Shown here piece after piece: positions 36,132-48,000 of a stretch of 64,000 nt of DNA. The DNA is from Corythoichthys intestinalis. Its lineage: Eukaryota > Chordata > Actinopteri > Syngnathiformes > Syngnathidae. The notes under the pieces were generated by a model. It made no database searches, was not told where the DNA came from, and saw only the letters and a program-made list of their open reading frames with translations. Location of the stretch: the NCBI RefSeq assembly GCF_030265065.1, contig NC_080410.1, forward strand, positions 49,830,398 through 49,894,397, read 5' to 3'. The position numbers and the translations under genes are program-made. Position 1 is the stretch's first letter. Every line of letters starts with the position of its first letter.

Positions 36132-37160
36132 GTTCTTTGGTCTTTTCTTTTCTCCATGCTAAATGTGGTACACACAAGGACACAGGACAGAGGTTGAGTC
36201 AAATTTAATCCATTTTAACTGGCAACACGTGTGATTTCGCTATTGCCACCACCTGTTATGTGCCACAGGTAAGTAACAGGTGCTGGTAATTACACAAATT
36301 AGAGAAGCATCACATGCTTTTTCAAAGGGTGCCAATAATTTAGTCCGGCTCATTTTTGGAGTTTTGTGTAAAAAGTAGGACTGTCAAACGATTAAAAGTT
36401 TTAGTCGAGTTAATCACAGCTTAAAAATTAATTAATCGTAATTAATCGCAATTCAAACCATCTGTAAAATATGCCATATTTTTCTGTAAATTATTTTTGG
36501 AATGGAAAGATAAGACACAACACGGATATATACATTCAACATACGCTATATAAGTACTGTATTAGTTTATTTTAACAATAAATCAACAAGATGGCATTAA
36601 CATTTTAACATTCTCTTAAAGCGATCCACGGATAGAAAGAATTGTAGTTCTTAAAAGATAAATGTTAGTACAAGTTATAGAAATTTTATATTAAAACCCC
36701 TCTTAATGTTTTCGTTTTAATAAAATTTTCAATCAAAAAATAAACTAGTAGCTCGCCATTGTTGATATCAATAATTACGCAATGCTCATGGTCCATAAAA
36801 TCAGTGGCACCAAAGCACCAGCAGAGGGAGACAAAAAACACAAGTAACACGTGTACATGACACTGTTGGCATTTTAATCTGTTTGAGCGGGGCATGTGCA
36901 TTAATTGTGTCAAATATTTTAATGTGGTTAATTTAAAAAATTAATTACCGCCCGCTAACGCAATAATTTTGACAGCCCTAGTAAAAACATAATGATTTAA
37001 TTTTTTTTCACATTCTATTTTTTGTTTTTTCATTGCAAGCAAAATAAATGAAGATATCAGTACCAAAGCATCTGTAAGTGCAAACATTTTCTGGGAGAAA
37101 TTGAGCATTAGGTATTTGACAGAAATGCACGGGTGCCTATACTATTGGCCAGAAGTGTAG
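36132..37160 (-). mobile_element. Tc1-like end fragment (CACTGCTGGCC family) split by a hAT
   Basis: The transposase start region and TIR match the right ends of 21339-24118. The terminus near 37155 reads TATTGGCCAGAAGTG. Interrupted by the family A element at 36376-36980. Confidence 0.75.
36376..36980. mobile_element. hAT family A, nested in Tc1 fragment
   Basis: TAGGACTGTCAAACG to TTTTGACAGCCCTA. Flanking GTAAAAAG and GTAAAAAC match at 7 of 8 positions. Confidence 0.88.
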
Positions 37161-38065
37161 TCCATCTATGAAAAAATGCCATTTTCGTGTCAAATTTGAT
37201 GGGTGGCGGCTTATAGCCAGGTGCGCCTTATAGTCCGGAAAATACAGTACTTGTCAATGTTTTGGATGACTACCTTCACTTGAGTAATATTATTTTTGAA
37301 GTGACTGGCATCATTTGTCGTATATGGCGCCGAAAAATGTTCCTGCCTCTCTGCAGTCGACATTCCAACAAAAGGTCAATTAGTTTGCATGACTAAGAGT
37401 AGAGAAAGTCAAGAGTGCGACCATAAAAAAATACTCTTTGACAGAGTTCGCTGGAATCGCCCCACGTTGAATCCATTAAATCCAAAGATGATGTCACCAT
37501 TTTGCCATCACTGTTTTAACAGCGGCTTTCTACATTGTCGCTACTCACTCCGTTGTCGCCGCGTGCTTTCGATATATATTTTTTTGCTGTCACATGTAGT
37601 AATTATGGATTATCGTGATTTAGTGACGCAAACAAGACAGTATTACAGTCATTTTTTGGAAAGAACCTTTTTATAGAGTGGCCTCAAGGTGTGAACGTAA
37701 CACCATGGAGGGCATTCATTACGCCCACGCCGGCTTTTCCGGTAAAGGCGCGTTCTAAAAAAGTTGATTTTGAAACATTTTGACGGTAATGTCGGGCTTT
37801 TACGTGCACACGCAAAGCCGACATGAGGTGGCCGGCTAACTTTAGCTCTTTGCCGTCAAGATGCCTCACAAACGGGAAGTTTTGTTGGTTTTTAAATTGA
37901 AAAATAATGAATACCTTGTTATATTTGTCTGAGTAAATTCATTAGAAAACTGTAGTGATTCAGTTTTCCCTTACTCTTTTCAGGCAAACAACCTCAAAGT
38001 GTCTCTCTGTCTCTCTCGCCAGTCTTTTTGTGACAGCCACTGCAAATTGTGGTTATTATTATTAT
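37161..38065. other. mixed repeat ends, no gene
   Basis: 37185-37245 carries a single end related to the 47260-47753 MITE (TATAGTCCGGAAAATAC). Short ATT microsatellite at 38053-38069. Nothing coding recognised. Confidence 0.35.
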
Positions 38066-41000
38066 TATTTTTTTTTTTTACTTGTCCTGTTCAGCTGCTT
38101 GACATGGAGAATGGGAATCTGAGTGTCCTATTGGACTGAACAGTTTTAATTAGATTTGTCCCGATCGATCGGGGCCGATCACGTCATTTTCAAAGAATCG
38201 GAATCGGCAAAAAAATATCGGACATGCCTTTTTTAATATATATACTGTATATATATATACAGTATATTTTTTTAATTAAATCGTTTTGTAATTGTATTTG
38301 ATGTTACACACAAAATGTCTTACACTCATCCAGAGTCTTTAGTTTTGGCTTAAAGTGGAGCTGTCAAATTTATCGTGTCAAAGGCGGTAATAACATTAAA
38401 ATATTTAACACAATTAATGCATGCGCTGCACCACCCACTCACGCATTGTCGCGTTCAATCTATAATGGCAACGTAGTACGAATACATGGAACTAAAAGGC
38501 AACGTAAAATGAGTAGAGAGAATTTTGGCAGTTTTTGAAGCCTTTTTTTAATTGGCTAAAGCCTTACAATCCCTCTCTCAAAGATCAGAAATATCGTGGG
38601 GAAGAAAGGTAGTAGTTGATCTTTTTCTTAACACCCTATTTTATTTCCCAACGCTGAGAAGATATTTCAATTGGTACCATTACACACAGTCATGGTTGCA
38701 CTTCCCATCATGCATTTCGGCAGAAGTTAAAATGGCTGAATTATCATTTACTGAAAGCCCATAAAAATCCACTAGATGGCAATATTTAGTCACAATTTAC
38801 AAAGTCACATTTGTCCTTAAGAATTAAGTCTTTCTATCCTTGGATCCCTCTCACAGAAAGAATGTTAATAATGTAAATGCCATCTTGAGGATTTATTGTC
38901 ATAATGAACAAATACATTACTTATGTACTGTATGTTGAATGTATATATTCGTCCAAGTTTTATTCATTTTTTTCTTAATGCATTGCCAAAATGTATATGA
39001 TCGGGAAGAATTATCGGGAATGATTGGAATTGAATCGAGAGCAAAAAAAAAAGCAATCGGATCGGGAAATATCGGAATCGGCAGATACTCATACTAAAAC
39101 GATCGGGATGGATCGGGAGCAAAAAACATGATCGGAACAACCCTAGTTTTAATGTATCATATTGATAATTATTCTGTTTCATTTATTAGGAGAAAGCAGC
39201 GAGGAGGAAGGGTTTATGGGGGGATAGAAAGGGAATAAGAGAAGGAGAGAGACAGAAAAGAAGAACAAACAACAACAATAAATACATTCAACGCCTACAC
39301 TAACTATGAATATAGTAGCGCTATCGTTAGTAATTGTATTTCCGGTTGACCGAGGAGAAAAGGAGGGCGGGAGAGTCAGAAAAAGATGTGATTAGGTGGA
39401 GTGGAATGTGCACAAATCAGCAGAGTGAGGTGTACAACCCAGTATTATGTGAATCACTTGCAAGTGTGGATATGATGACATCCTATTCTATGCTGCTTTA
39501 TCGCTAATCCTGGCACTGATAGTTTCTCTACTTGAGTGTGTCTAAGATGTGTGATAGTCCTGCAGACAAGTAGAAATGCTGCGCAAGGGGCCGCCGCAGT
39601 CAGTGGGGAGTGGGGGGGCAGTGGAGCCCCCCCCTCCTCCCGCACCTCCAGCAAGGGGGCCTGCGTGTCATCACCCCCAGGGACCCAGGGTGGTCCCCCA
39701 GACCATCCGCCTTGACGAAAGGGATGAGGAGACATGCCACCGCCCCCACGCCCGCCCATGACACCGCCCATCCACCCAACCCACTGTCCACCGCCGCAAC
39801 CCCCAACTGCCACGGCATACCATGAGACCCCCACTAGACCCGGGGCAGGACAAGGTGTGGGCGACACCCCGCCGACCCATTGGGGTGACCAAGGAGGATG
39901 CCCGGGCAAAAAATGAGAAGGGGGAAGGCACTGGGCTTGGTGGGCCGCTGGGGGCCCCGTGGTGTGCTGTGTTGGCTGGGGTGCTGTGGCGGCGGCTCGT
40001 GGCCGGGTGGGCAGACGGGGTTGGGGATGGGCGTGGGGTTGGTGGTGCGTCCCCTTTTGCCACCCTCAAGGGCCGGTAGATGGGCGCACGGATGGCCCGG
40101 GGGACCACCTTGGATTCTGGGGGGGGCTCCCTTGCTGGGCTGCGGGAGGAGGGAAGGGATGGGCTGCGCTGCCCCCGCCCTCCCTCCCCGGGGCTGGCTG
40201 TGTGGGGGCCGTGGCCCCGTGTTGGCGCCCACGTGGCGTCTCCGCTCATCTGCGTGGCTGCTGCGTGCCCGGCGGGGCTCTCATGTGGCTGGATGTTATT
40301 GGGTGCGCTCGGGCGGGGGGTCCCGGTGCCGGGATTTGTGATGGGACGGCTTAGGGTCGGTCGCCAACGTGCTTACACTCACAAGGGATTCACACGTTTA
40401 CTGGTTTCTAGATCACATAGATGATTTGTGTACACTCTACCCCTTTCTATCACTTAGCTTATAGACTCCCCCACCTCCTTCCCCCTCTTTCCCTGGTCAA
40501 CAGGCCCCCCACATGGTGTCAACCGGAAATACATTTAGCTGACAGCAGCACCAACATATTGGTAGTTAGTGTAGTTAAGCATTCAATGTATTTCTTGTTG
40601 TTGTTTGTGTTTCTTTCATATTTTTTTGTCTAAGCTTTTCATATCTCCAGTGCTCTTTGCTGTGTGCTCTTGTGTGGTTCAAAAATACTCCGCACATGCT
40701 GAAAATGAGAATGCCACTGCCACCCTCTCAGCAGATGTGCAATTACACTTTCTAGTTTAGCAAAAAAGTATGTTCCCCCAGGTCACATGCGCCACCCCCA
40801 GCATCACTCTGCGCCCCCCTGGGGGGGCCCGCCCCACTATTTGAGAAGTACTGCCATAAAGAAACAGTGTGGGACCCACCTACCACCCAATTATCGTCGC
40901 TGACTGGCAGCCATTGCCCAGCACCGTGATGGGATGTGTGGAGAGGTTAGTGTAGTGTATGCATTAAAATAGGAGAGCCCGGCTGAGGGCAGTGGGACCG

Positions 41001-41540
41001 CCGGATGAAAGTTCTTCCCAGCCACACCCCCGACCCCGGCAACCCACCCCGCATCCCCGAACGGGCGCTACACAGCGCGCCGTAGAACAGGGGACGACCC
41101 CATCTTACCCCCAGTGGAGGACAACAAGCCCCAGCCCAGCTCACACGGGCCCCAGGAGGGCCTGTCGATGGACCCGCCGATAGAAGGGCAGCTGCAGTTG
41201 CCGCAAGCCCTGGCAGACGGGCGGAGCTAGCGACAGGCCCAAGGCATGGAGGCGCACCCAACCACCCCAGCCCTGGGCTGAGAGGGGAGCGCGGTATGGT
41301 ACCAGGGAACTAGCCCCCACCCCGACACCCAGTGCCAGGAAACGCAGCCCAGGTCGGGCCGACTCGGGAGGGCACTGAGGTTTTTATTAGAGGTGGACTG
41401 ATATGGCATTTTCAAATGCCGTCGGTCGGGCTGGTGTGTGAAGCGGGGCTAGGCGCGTCCCACGGCTGGGGGAGCATCCGCCCACCCCTCCCCAGCGCTG
41501 GAGCCGTGGGTCCACCTAAAAAAAAATTTCTGCCAATTGC
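38066..41540 (-). mobile_element. GC-rich retroposon, older rearranged copies
   Basis: The T-run at 38068-38079 is a reversed poly(A) tail. From there, in reverse orientation, the sequence matches 62830 back to about 61870 (38080-38150, 39170-39890). A second piece in plus orientation, 39910-40640, matches 61915-62620. Another reversed piece at 40861-41000 matches 61540-61680. A hAT-end fragment (40660-40855, compare 49038-49233) lies between. So one minus copy appears interrupted by a plus copy, or two copies lie head to head. No reverse transcriptase is seen; the long GC-rich ORFs on both strands are not credible genes. Confidence 0.6.
38151..39145. mobile_element. hAT family B inserted into the GC-rich retroposon
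   Basis: TAGATTTGTCCCGATCG to AACAACCCTA, exact 8-bp duplication GTTTTAAT (38143-38150, 39146-39153). The retroposon at 62760-62775 shows the uninterrupted target. Confidence 0.93.
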
Positions 41541-41880
41541 CGTTAAGCCGATATTTGAGGTCGAGACACTTGTTTTTTAGGCACGTAGCTTAAAAGGCAA
41601 TTTTAAAAAAAGCTTACTTAAACATTTAATTTGGTCCTTAGTTGCTAAACTAACAAATGTAGCACTTCTTTTTATGATTTTATACACTCCAAAAGAACAG
41701 TTCATTATTTTTTCATTTTTAGGTTAAAAAATATCTCCTACTGATGATTTCATGGTCTAAATCGTTGATATGATCATCCATTACTTGTGGATTGATCATG
41801 GCAGTACTTTCCCAAATCAGACAGTAAAAGAAAAAAAATAGTTGTTTGAGGTACCCTCCTAAGTATTTGGCCACATCCAA
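41541..41880. other. upstream spacer of timp2
   Basis: AT-rich, no gene or clear repeat, apart from a short TE-like end near 41390-41570. Confidence 0.35.
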
Positions 41881-42078
41881 ACTACTTCCCGTCCACGCAC
41901 ACGTGTGACTGGTCATGAAAAGGTGAAAAGAGTCATCGTGACGTCGCCTGTGGGCGGATTCTGCCGCCGTGGATAAAAAGGCCGGCTGGAGCGCAAAGAA
42001 AAGCAGTCTGTCGCTCACACGCAACGCAACTCCTCCTCCTTTGCTTTGCTTACTTTCACTTCTCCTCAAGCGTCGACG
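41881..42078 (+). promoter_or_regulatory. timp2: timp2 promoter and 5' UTR
   Basis: In order: ACACGTGT near 41900-41907, AP-1-like GAGTCAT (41930-41936), CRE-like TGACGTCG (41939-41946), GC box GGGCGG (41952-41957) and TATA-like GGATAAAAAGG (41971-41981). The ATG follows at 42079, so a start site near 42005 with a 5' UTR of about 70 bp is expected. AP-1 control is known for several TIMP genes. Confidence 0.65.
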
Positions 42079-45000
42079 ATGAAAAGTTGTGTTGCGGCCG
42101 CTCTGGTGCTGCTGTGCGCGTGGTGGCAACAGGAGGGAGCGCAAGCCTGCAGCTGTAGCGGCTTGCACCCTCAGCAGGCCTTTTGCTATTCAGATGTTGG
42201 TAAGTTGAACATTTTTCAATGGCTTTTCATGATAAAGGAGTTACAGCTCTTTCATAGGCCCTTTTTAGGGCATTCATATGCAATCTATATTTTAATCTAT
42301 TTTAGGGTGTTATTGGGGGTCACAACCAAAGTGTATTTATTGATTTTATTGTATTATAGGGATGTCAAAATTATCGCGTTAACGGGCGGTAATTAATTTT
42401 TTAAATTAATCACATAAAAATATTTGACGCAATTAACTAGGGCTGCACCTATCAAATATTTTAGTAGTCGATTAATCAGTAGACTAGTTAGTTCGAATAA
42501 TCGAGTAATCGGATAAGGAACATGAAAAATTAAAATACCTGAGCTGAGCCTCAAACGGTACAAATTGTTTTTTTTTTTAAATGAGATGATACAATAAAAG
42601 AACAATTGGCTAACTTACATAGAAAAAGTCAGCTAGCTTAAATGATATAAACTGCTAAAGATTTTTTTTTTTTTTTTTTAATGCTCCTAACAAATGGTTC
42701 AGACACATTTTCCCACAAAAAACGGCTGAATATACAGTGGGGAGAACAAGTATTTGAAACACTGCCAATGGCACTGTACCTATAAACTAAATTATGAATG
42801 CATTACAAAACATTAGCTCAAACAAAAACTTAGCTTACATTGGTCTCAACAGGGAGCAGTTGGATTCAGCCATGTGAAAAGAGGGAGACCAGAGGGCAGT
42901 GTGTCCACTCTAATCAATTAAACTAAATGCAAACACTTTCAAAATAAACCATTACAATGCCACTTTAATTAAACGAATACTCGAAGCAACAAAATTTAAT
43001 TCGAAATTTTTTTCTAATCAAATACTCGAGTTAATCGATTAATCGTTGCAGCACTACACTTATCGCACATGCCCCGCTCAAACAGATTAAAATGACAGCA
43101 GAGTGCAATGTCCGCTTGTTACTTGTTTTTTTTGTGTTTGGCGCCCTCTGCTGGCGCTTGGGTCCAACTGATTTTATGGGTTAGTACCATGAGTGAGCAT
43201 GGTGTAATTATTGACATCATCAATGGCGAGCTACTAGTTTATTTTTTGATTGAAAATTTGACAAATTATAATAAAACGAAAACATTAAGAGGGGTTTTAC
43301 TATAAAATTTCTATAACTTGTACTAACATTTATCTTTTAAGAACTACAAGTCTTTCTATCCATGGATCACTTTAAGAGAATATTAATAATGTTAATGCCA
43401 TCTCGTTGATTTATTGTTATAATAAACAAATACAGTACTTATGTACCGTATATTGAATGTATATATCCGTCTTGTGTTTTATCTTTCCATTCCAACAATA
43501 ATTTACAGGAAAATATGGCATATTTTATAGATGGTTTGAATTGCGATTAATTACGATTAATTAATTTTTAAGCTGGAATTAACTCGATTAAAGATTTTAA
43601 TCATTTGACAGCCCTAGTTAAAATATTTGACGCCATTAACGCACGTGCCCCGCTCAAGCAGATTAAAATGACAGCAGAGTGTATTGTTCGCTTGTTACTT
43701 GTTTTTTTTGTGTTTGGCGCCCTCTGCTGGCGCTTGGGTCCAACTGATTTTATGGCTTTCAGCACCATGAGTGAGCATGGTGTAATTATTGACATCAACA
43801 ATGGTGAGCTATTAGTTTATTTTTTGATTGAAATTTTTTTTACAACTTTTAATAAAACGAAAACATTAAGAGGGGTTTTAATATAAATTTTCTATAACTT
43901 GTACTAACATTTATCTTTTAAGAACTAAAAATCTTTCTAACCATGGATCACTTTAAGAGAATGTTAATAATGTTAATGCCATCTTATTGATTAATTGTTG
44001 TAATAAACAAATACAGTACTTATGTACCGTATGTTGACTGTATATATCCATCTTGTCTTACCTTTCCAGTCCCATATTATTTACAGAAAAATATGGCATA
44101 TTTTATAGATGGTTTGAATTGCGATTAATTACGATTAATTAATCTTTTAGCTGTAATTAACTCGATTAAACATTTTAATCGTTTGACAGCCCTATTTATT
44201 GTATTATTATTATTATTATGAATTAAAATTTACATTATATATGGCGAAAACACTCAGGTGACTTGAAGTTCCACTCTGAGACCCATAATTTGGCCAAATT
44301 TCAAAATTTTCCGATATGCATGTGTGATACATCATTTTTAATGTTTTTTAAACAGCAAAACTCTATCTGGAGGTGAGAGGACACGAGAGCAGAATTACAG
44401 ACGCCACGACTTTAACAAGATATTATCGCGTACTTACCTTGTTTCAATCCAAAAACTCCATGTAGCATGTATCACTGAGTGTCAAGACACAGCTGTGAAT
44501 GGCCACAGCCGGATTTTTGGGGGATTTTATAGGTGAAACATGGTAATATAACAAGGGTCGCGAGCAGAAATTGCAGACATCAAGGAGTGGTCGAGATTTT
44601 CTTTTTCATACTGTATACTGTAATTACCCTTTTAAAAAAAATTTCAATTTTTCTTTGTTTGGATCGATTATTTATCAAACATATCAAAGAAAATGCGACA
44701 GTAACAAAAAAAATACAATTAGGCGATAGTTATGAGGCACATATCCGTGACTTTTTTACAGACGCCAAGTTTTTTCATTGTGACATAATTTGTTTAAAAG
44801 TTTAAAATATGCAAGTGAATAATTTTTTAAAGTTTTTTTTTTTTTTTTTCAAACGAAATATTAGACATCAATTCATGATTCTAAGCTAAAAATGGAAGAC
44901 ATTTCGATAATAAATATGGTTACTTACCTTCTTTTATGGCTAGGTTGAAACAACAGTGGTTGCGCGACGTCTGTAAATGGAGGTTTCCAGGGTAAGACGG

Positions 45001-48000
45001 ACAAATTAAAAATAGTGAAAAACATGAGCATTCACTTCCGGCCCTGCTCCAACTTGACTAGACGCATATGGGGCGCCGTTTGTAAAGCAGCACATGCTGA
45101 AAATTACGACAACATTTTCTCACATTTAGCGCCACACAGTGTTTAAAATGGTGTGAAATTTTTAGAGTCACTTTCTTTTTTGCACATTTACCACATTATT
45201 TAGCAACTTAAATATTTATTTTTAAATAAGAAGTTTTCGACCTGATTGTTTAAATCCAGAACTAAATATTTAATTTAAATCTTAAATTTATATCCTATAT
45301 CCTAAATGTTAAATCAGGAAACAATCGGAACTAAATGTCAAGTTCAAAAATAGACCCTTAAGTAGACATTTGTAAAATTACCCAAAAATAAGGAGAAAAG
45401 ACACTCAGTTTTCTTGGCCAAGGAGAGCAAAGAGGGACTAAACAGAGGAATGCTACATTACGCTGTATAGTCACCAAAATTGATCTAAGGAAAAACCCTC
45501 CTTGCTCTTTTTATTAGGGGTTTGTCCTAACACAGAAAGGGTGCCGCCCTGAAGGGAGGGGGAAAGCAAGCTGGAGACACCCATGTGATTTTGGTTGGCT
45601 ATGTGTGAGCATGTAGGTGGAACTAACTAAATACACGTGTGTAAGCAAGGGCACAGGTAAAGTGGTCAAAATGACCCAGACACTTCAGTTATGCAACGCC
45701 ATGGAAGATGTCCTCGAATGGAAAATTGTCCTCGAAAGTCTAGACCAAAGTCTAGACGTCAGGTGCTGAAGATGTCCCGGAAGGTCTAGTTACGCAATGA
45801 TGCGGCCATGAAGCAAGGCAGTTGTCATCCCGACCCTCTTTACTCTTTGTAACACTTAAACATTATACTACAACCTAGTCTAGCAAGCAATAATCATTTA
45901 CTGGTTATATCAATAAGAACAAACATGGCAATATGTATTAGGTATGTATGAGCACAAGCAAATATTCAATCAATCAAGCAAATATTCAATCAACCTTCGA
46001 TAATTAACTCAACACTAAATATTTAGCTTAATTTGCAAATTCACATGACTGGAAGTAACAAAATAAAAGCTGGTGGAGCAGCTCAGACTGTCTGTTTACA
46101 CTGCTTGAAAATGAATAAAACAATGGTGGCAGTCTGCTCTTGGACATGAGTCATTGAGATAATAACAATATATAGGTAAAATACATATTTAGGAGAAACT
46201 ATTTAAAGAGTATTTTGTGTGCTCCAGCTTTTATTTTGTTACTTCCGGTCTCCAGTCATGTGAATTTGCATATTAAGCTAAATATTTAGTTCCAACCGTT
46301 TCCAGATTTAGCATTTAGGATATAAATGTAAGATTGAAAAAAAATATTTAGCTCTGGATTTAAACATTAAGCTCCAAAACCTCTTATTTAAAAATGAATA
46401 TTTAGGTTGCTAAATAATGTTGTAAATGTGCAAAATAAGTGACTCTAAAAATTTCACACCACGTTTTCAACACTGTGTGGCGCTAAATGAGAGAAAATGT
46501 CGTAATTTTCAGCATGTGTTGCTTTACAAACGGCGCCCAATAGACGCACCCTTCCGATATTTGATTTAGCGCCGTTCATGTATGATTGTGCAAAGTCTGG
46601 CGAGAAGGATTAGCGTGAATTGTAGCCAGAGAAGTTGGAGACTTACTCAGCACTGCTTTCTCCATTCGTCCACTTCTCTTTTCTTCTTTTTTTTTTTTAC
46701 AAGAGTCAGCATGTCATGTTTCCTTAAAAGGAGGTCTTCTGGAAGTATCTATTTTACTCCAATTTTGGATAAATAAGAGATCATTCAATAAATATGGATT
46801 TTTGGGCCCAACACTGTGAGATTCTACTTTTGGCTGCATTGGAGCTGAAAAAGCGCTTCATGCTATTTTTCCACGCTTCAGTCAGGAAGCTAGAAAGTGA
46901 AGCTTTCATCCCAGTTAAAAAAAAAAAAAAAACACGAGCAGGCTGTGAGGATTTGAAGGGGATTATCGTTGTTTTAATTCCAGTCTTCAAAGTGCTGACT
47001 GGCTTCCTCGGTGGCGCACGCACATCACATTCTTTCTTCGACTACTGACAGTCGTGTGCTGTTTCTGTCTTGACCTCAAATCATCAAAACATCTTTTGTT
47101 GTCACTTGGCCAAGGCATCCCATATATCGTATCGTTCCGATTTTTGTCGCCAATTCACACCTGTTCAACTTTTAACCTCTAAATCGAATCGAATCGTGGC
47201 CCTCCGAATCGTAATTGAATCAAATTGTGAGGGCAGTGCCGATGCACACCTCTAATGTACCGTATTTTTCGGACTATAAGTCGCAGTTTTTTTCATAGTT
47301 TGGCTGTGGGTGCGACTTATACTCAGGAGCGACTTATGTGTGAAATTATTAACACATTATGATATCATTTCACATGTTATTTTGGTGTTTTGGAGTGACA
47401 CTGATGGTTTGCTAAACTTGTTAGCATGTTCTTTATGCTATAGTTATCTGAATAACTCTTAATAGCTATGTTACGTTAACATACTGGCCACGTTCGCATT
47501 TTTTTGTTCATGCATCATGTAACATTATCATACTGTACTTATTCAGCATGTTGTTCTATATTGTTTTTTTTTTTTTTTATTGCCTTTCAAGATGAAATAT
47601 CTGTTCTACGTGCTGGATTTTATCAAGTAAATTTCCCCCCAAAATGCGACTTATACTCCAGTGCGACTTATATATGTTTTTTTCCTCTTCATTGGACATT
47701 TTATGGCTGGTGCGACTTATACTCAGGTGCGACTTATAGTCCGAAAAATACGGTATAGTGTGTCTAGCGGTGGTAAACATGTTTTTTTTCTCTTTAGCAA
47801 CTGTCTGTGTTGAGAAAGGGAGTGTATGTATAATGTAAAACTGCTACAAGTCATACACACATGCTTTTTATGGAAAATAATTCAATTATTTTGGTTCTGA
47901 TGGTAAAAATGTTGAGCTGTGCTTGGTAAATTTTGTGTCCTGATCTTGGCTCGATATGCAATGTTGCTTTAGCCCAGTGCTTCTCAATTATTTTCTGTTA

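Noticed and set aside
39454-40424. Overlapping GC-rich ORFs of 110-192 codons
   Set aside because: Same retroposon family; open frames on both strands come from base composition. No conserved reading frame versus the 61.9-kb copy.
47260-47753. Structured non-coding RNA from the perfect terminal hairpin
   Set aside because: The inverted ends with flanking TA are explained by a MITE; no promoter or Pol III boxes seen.
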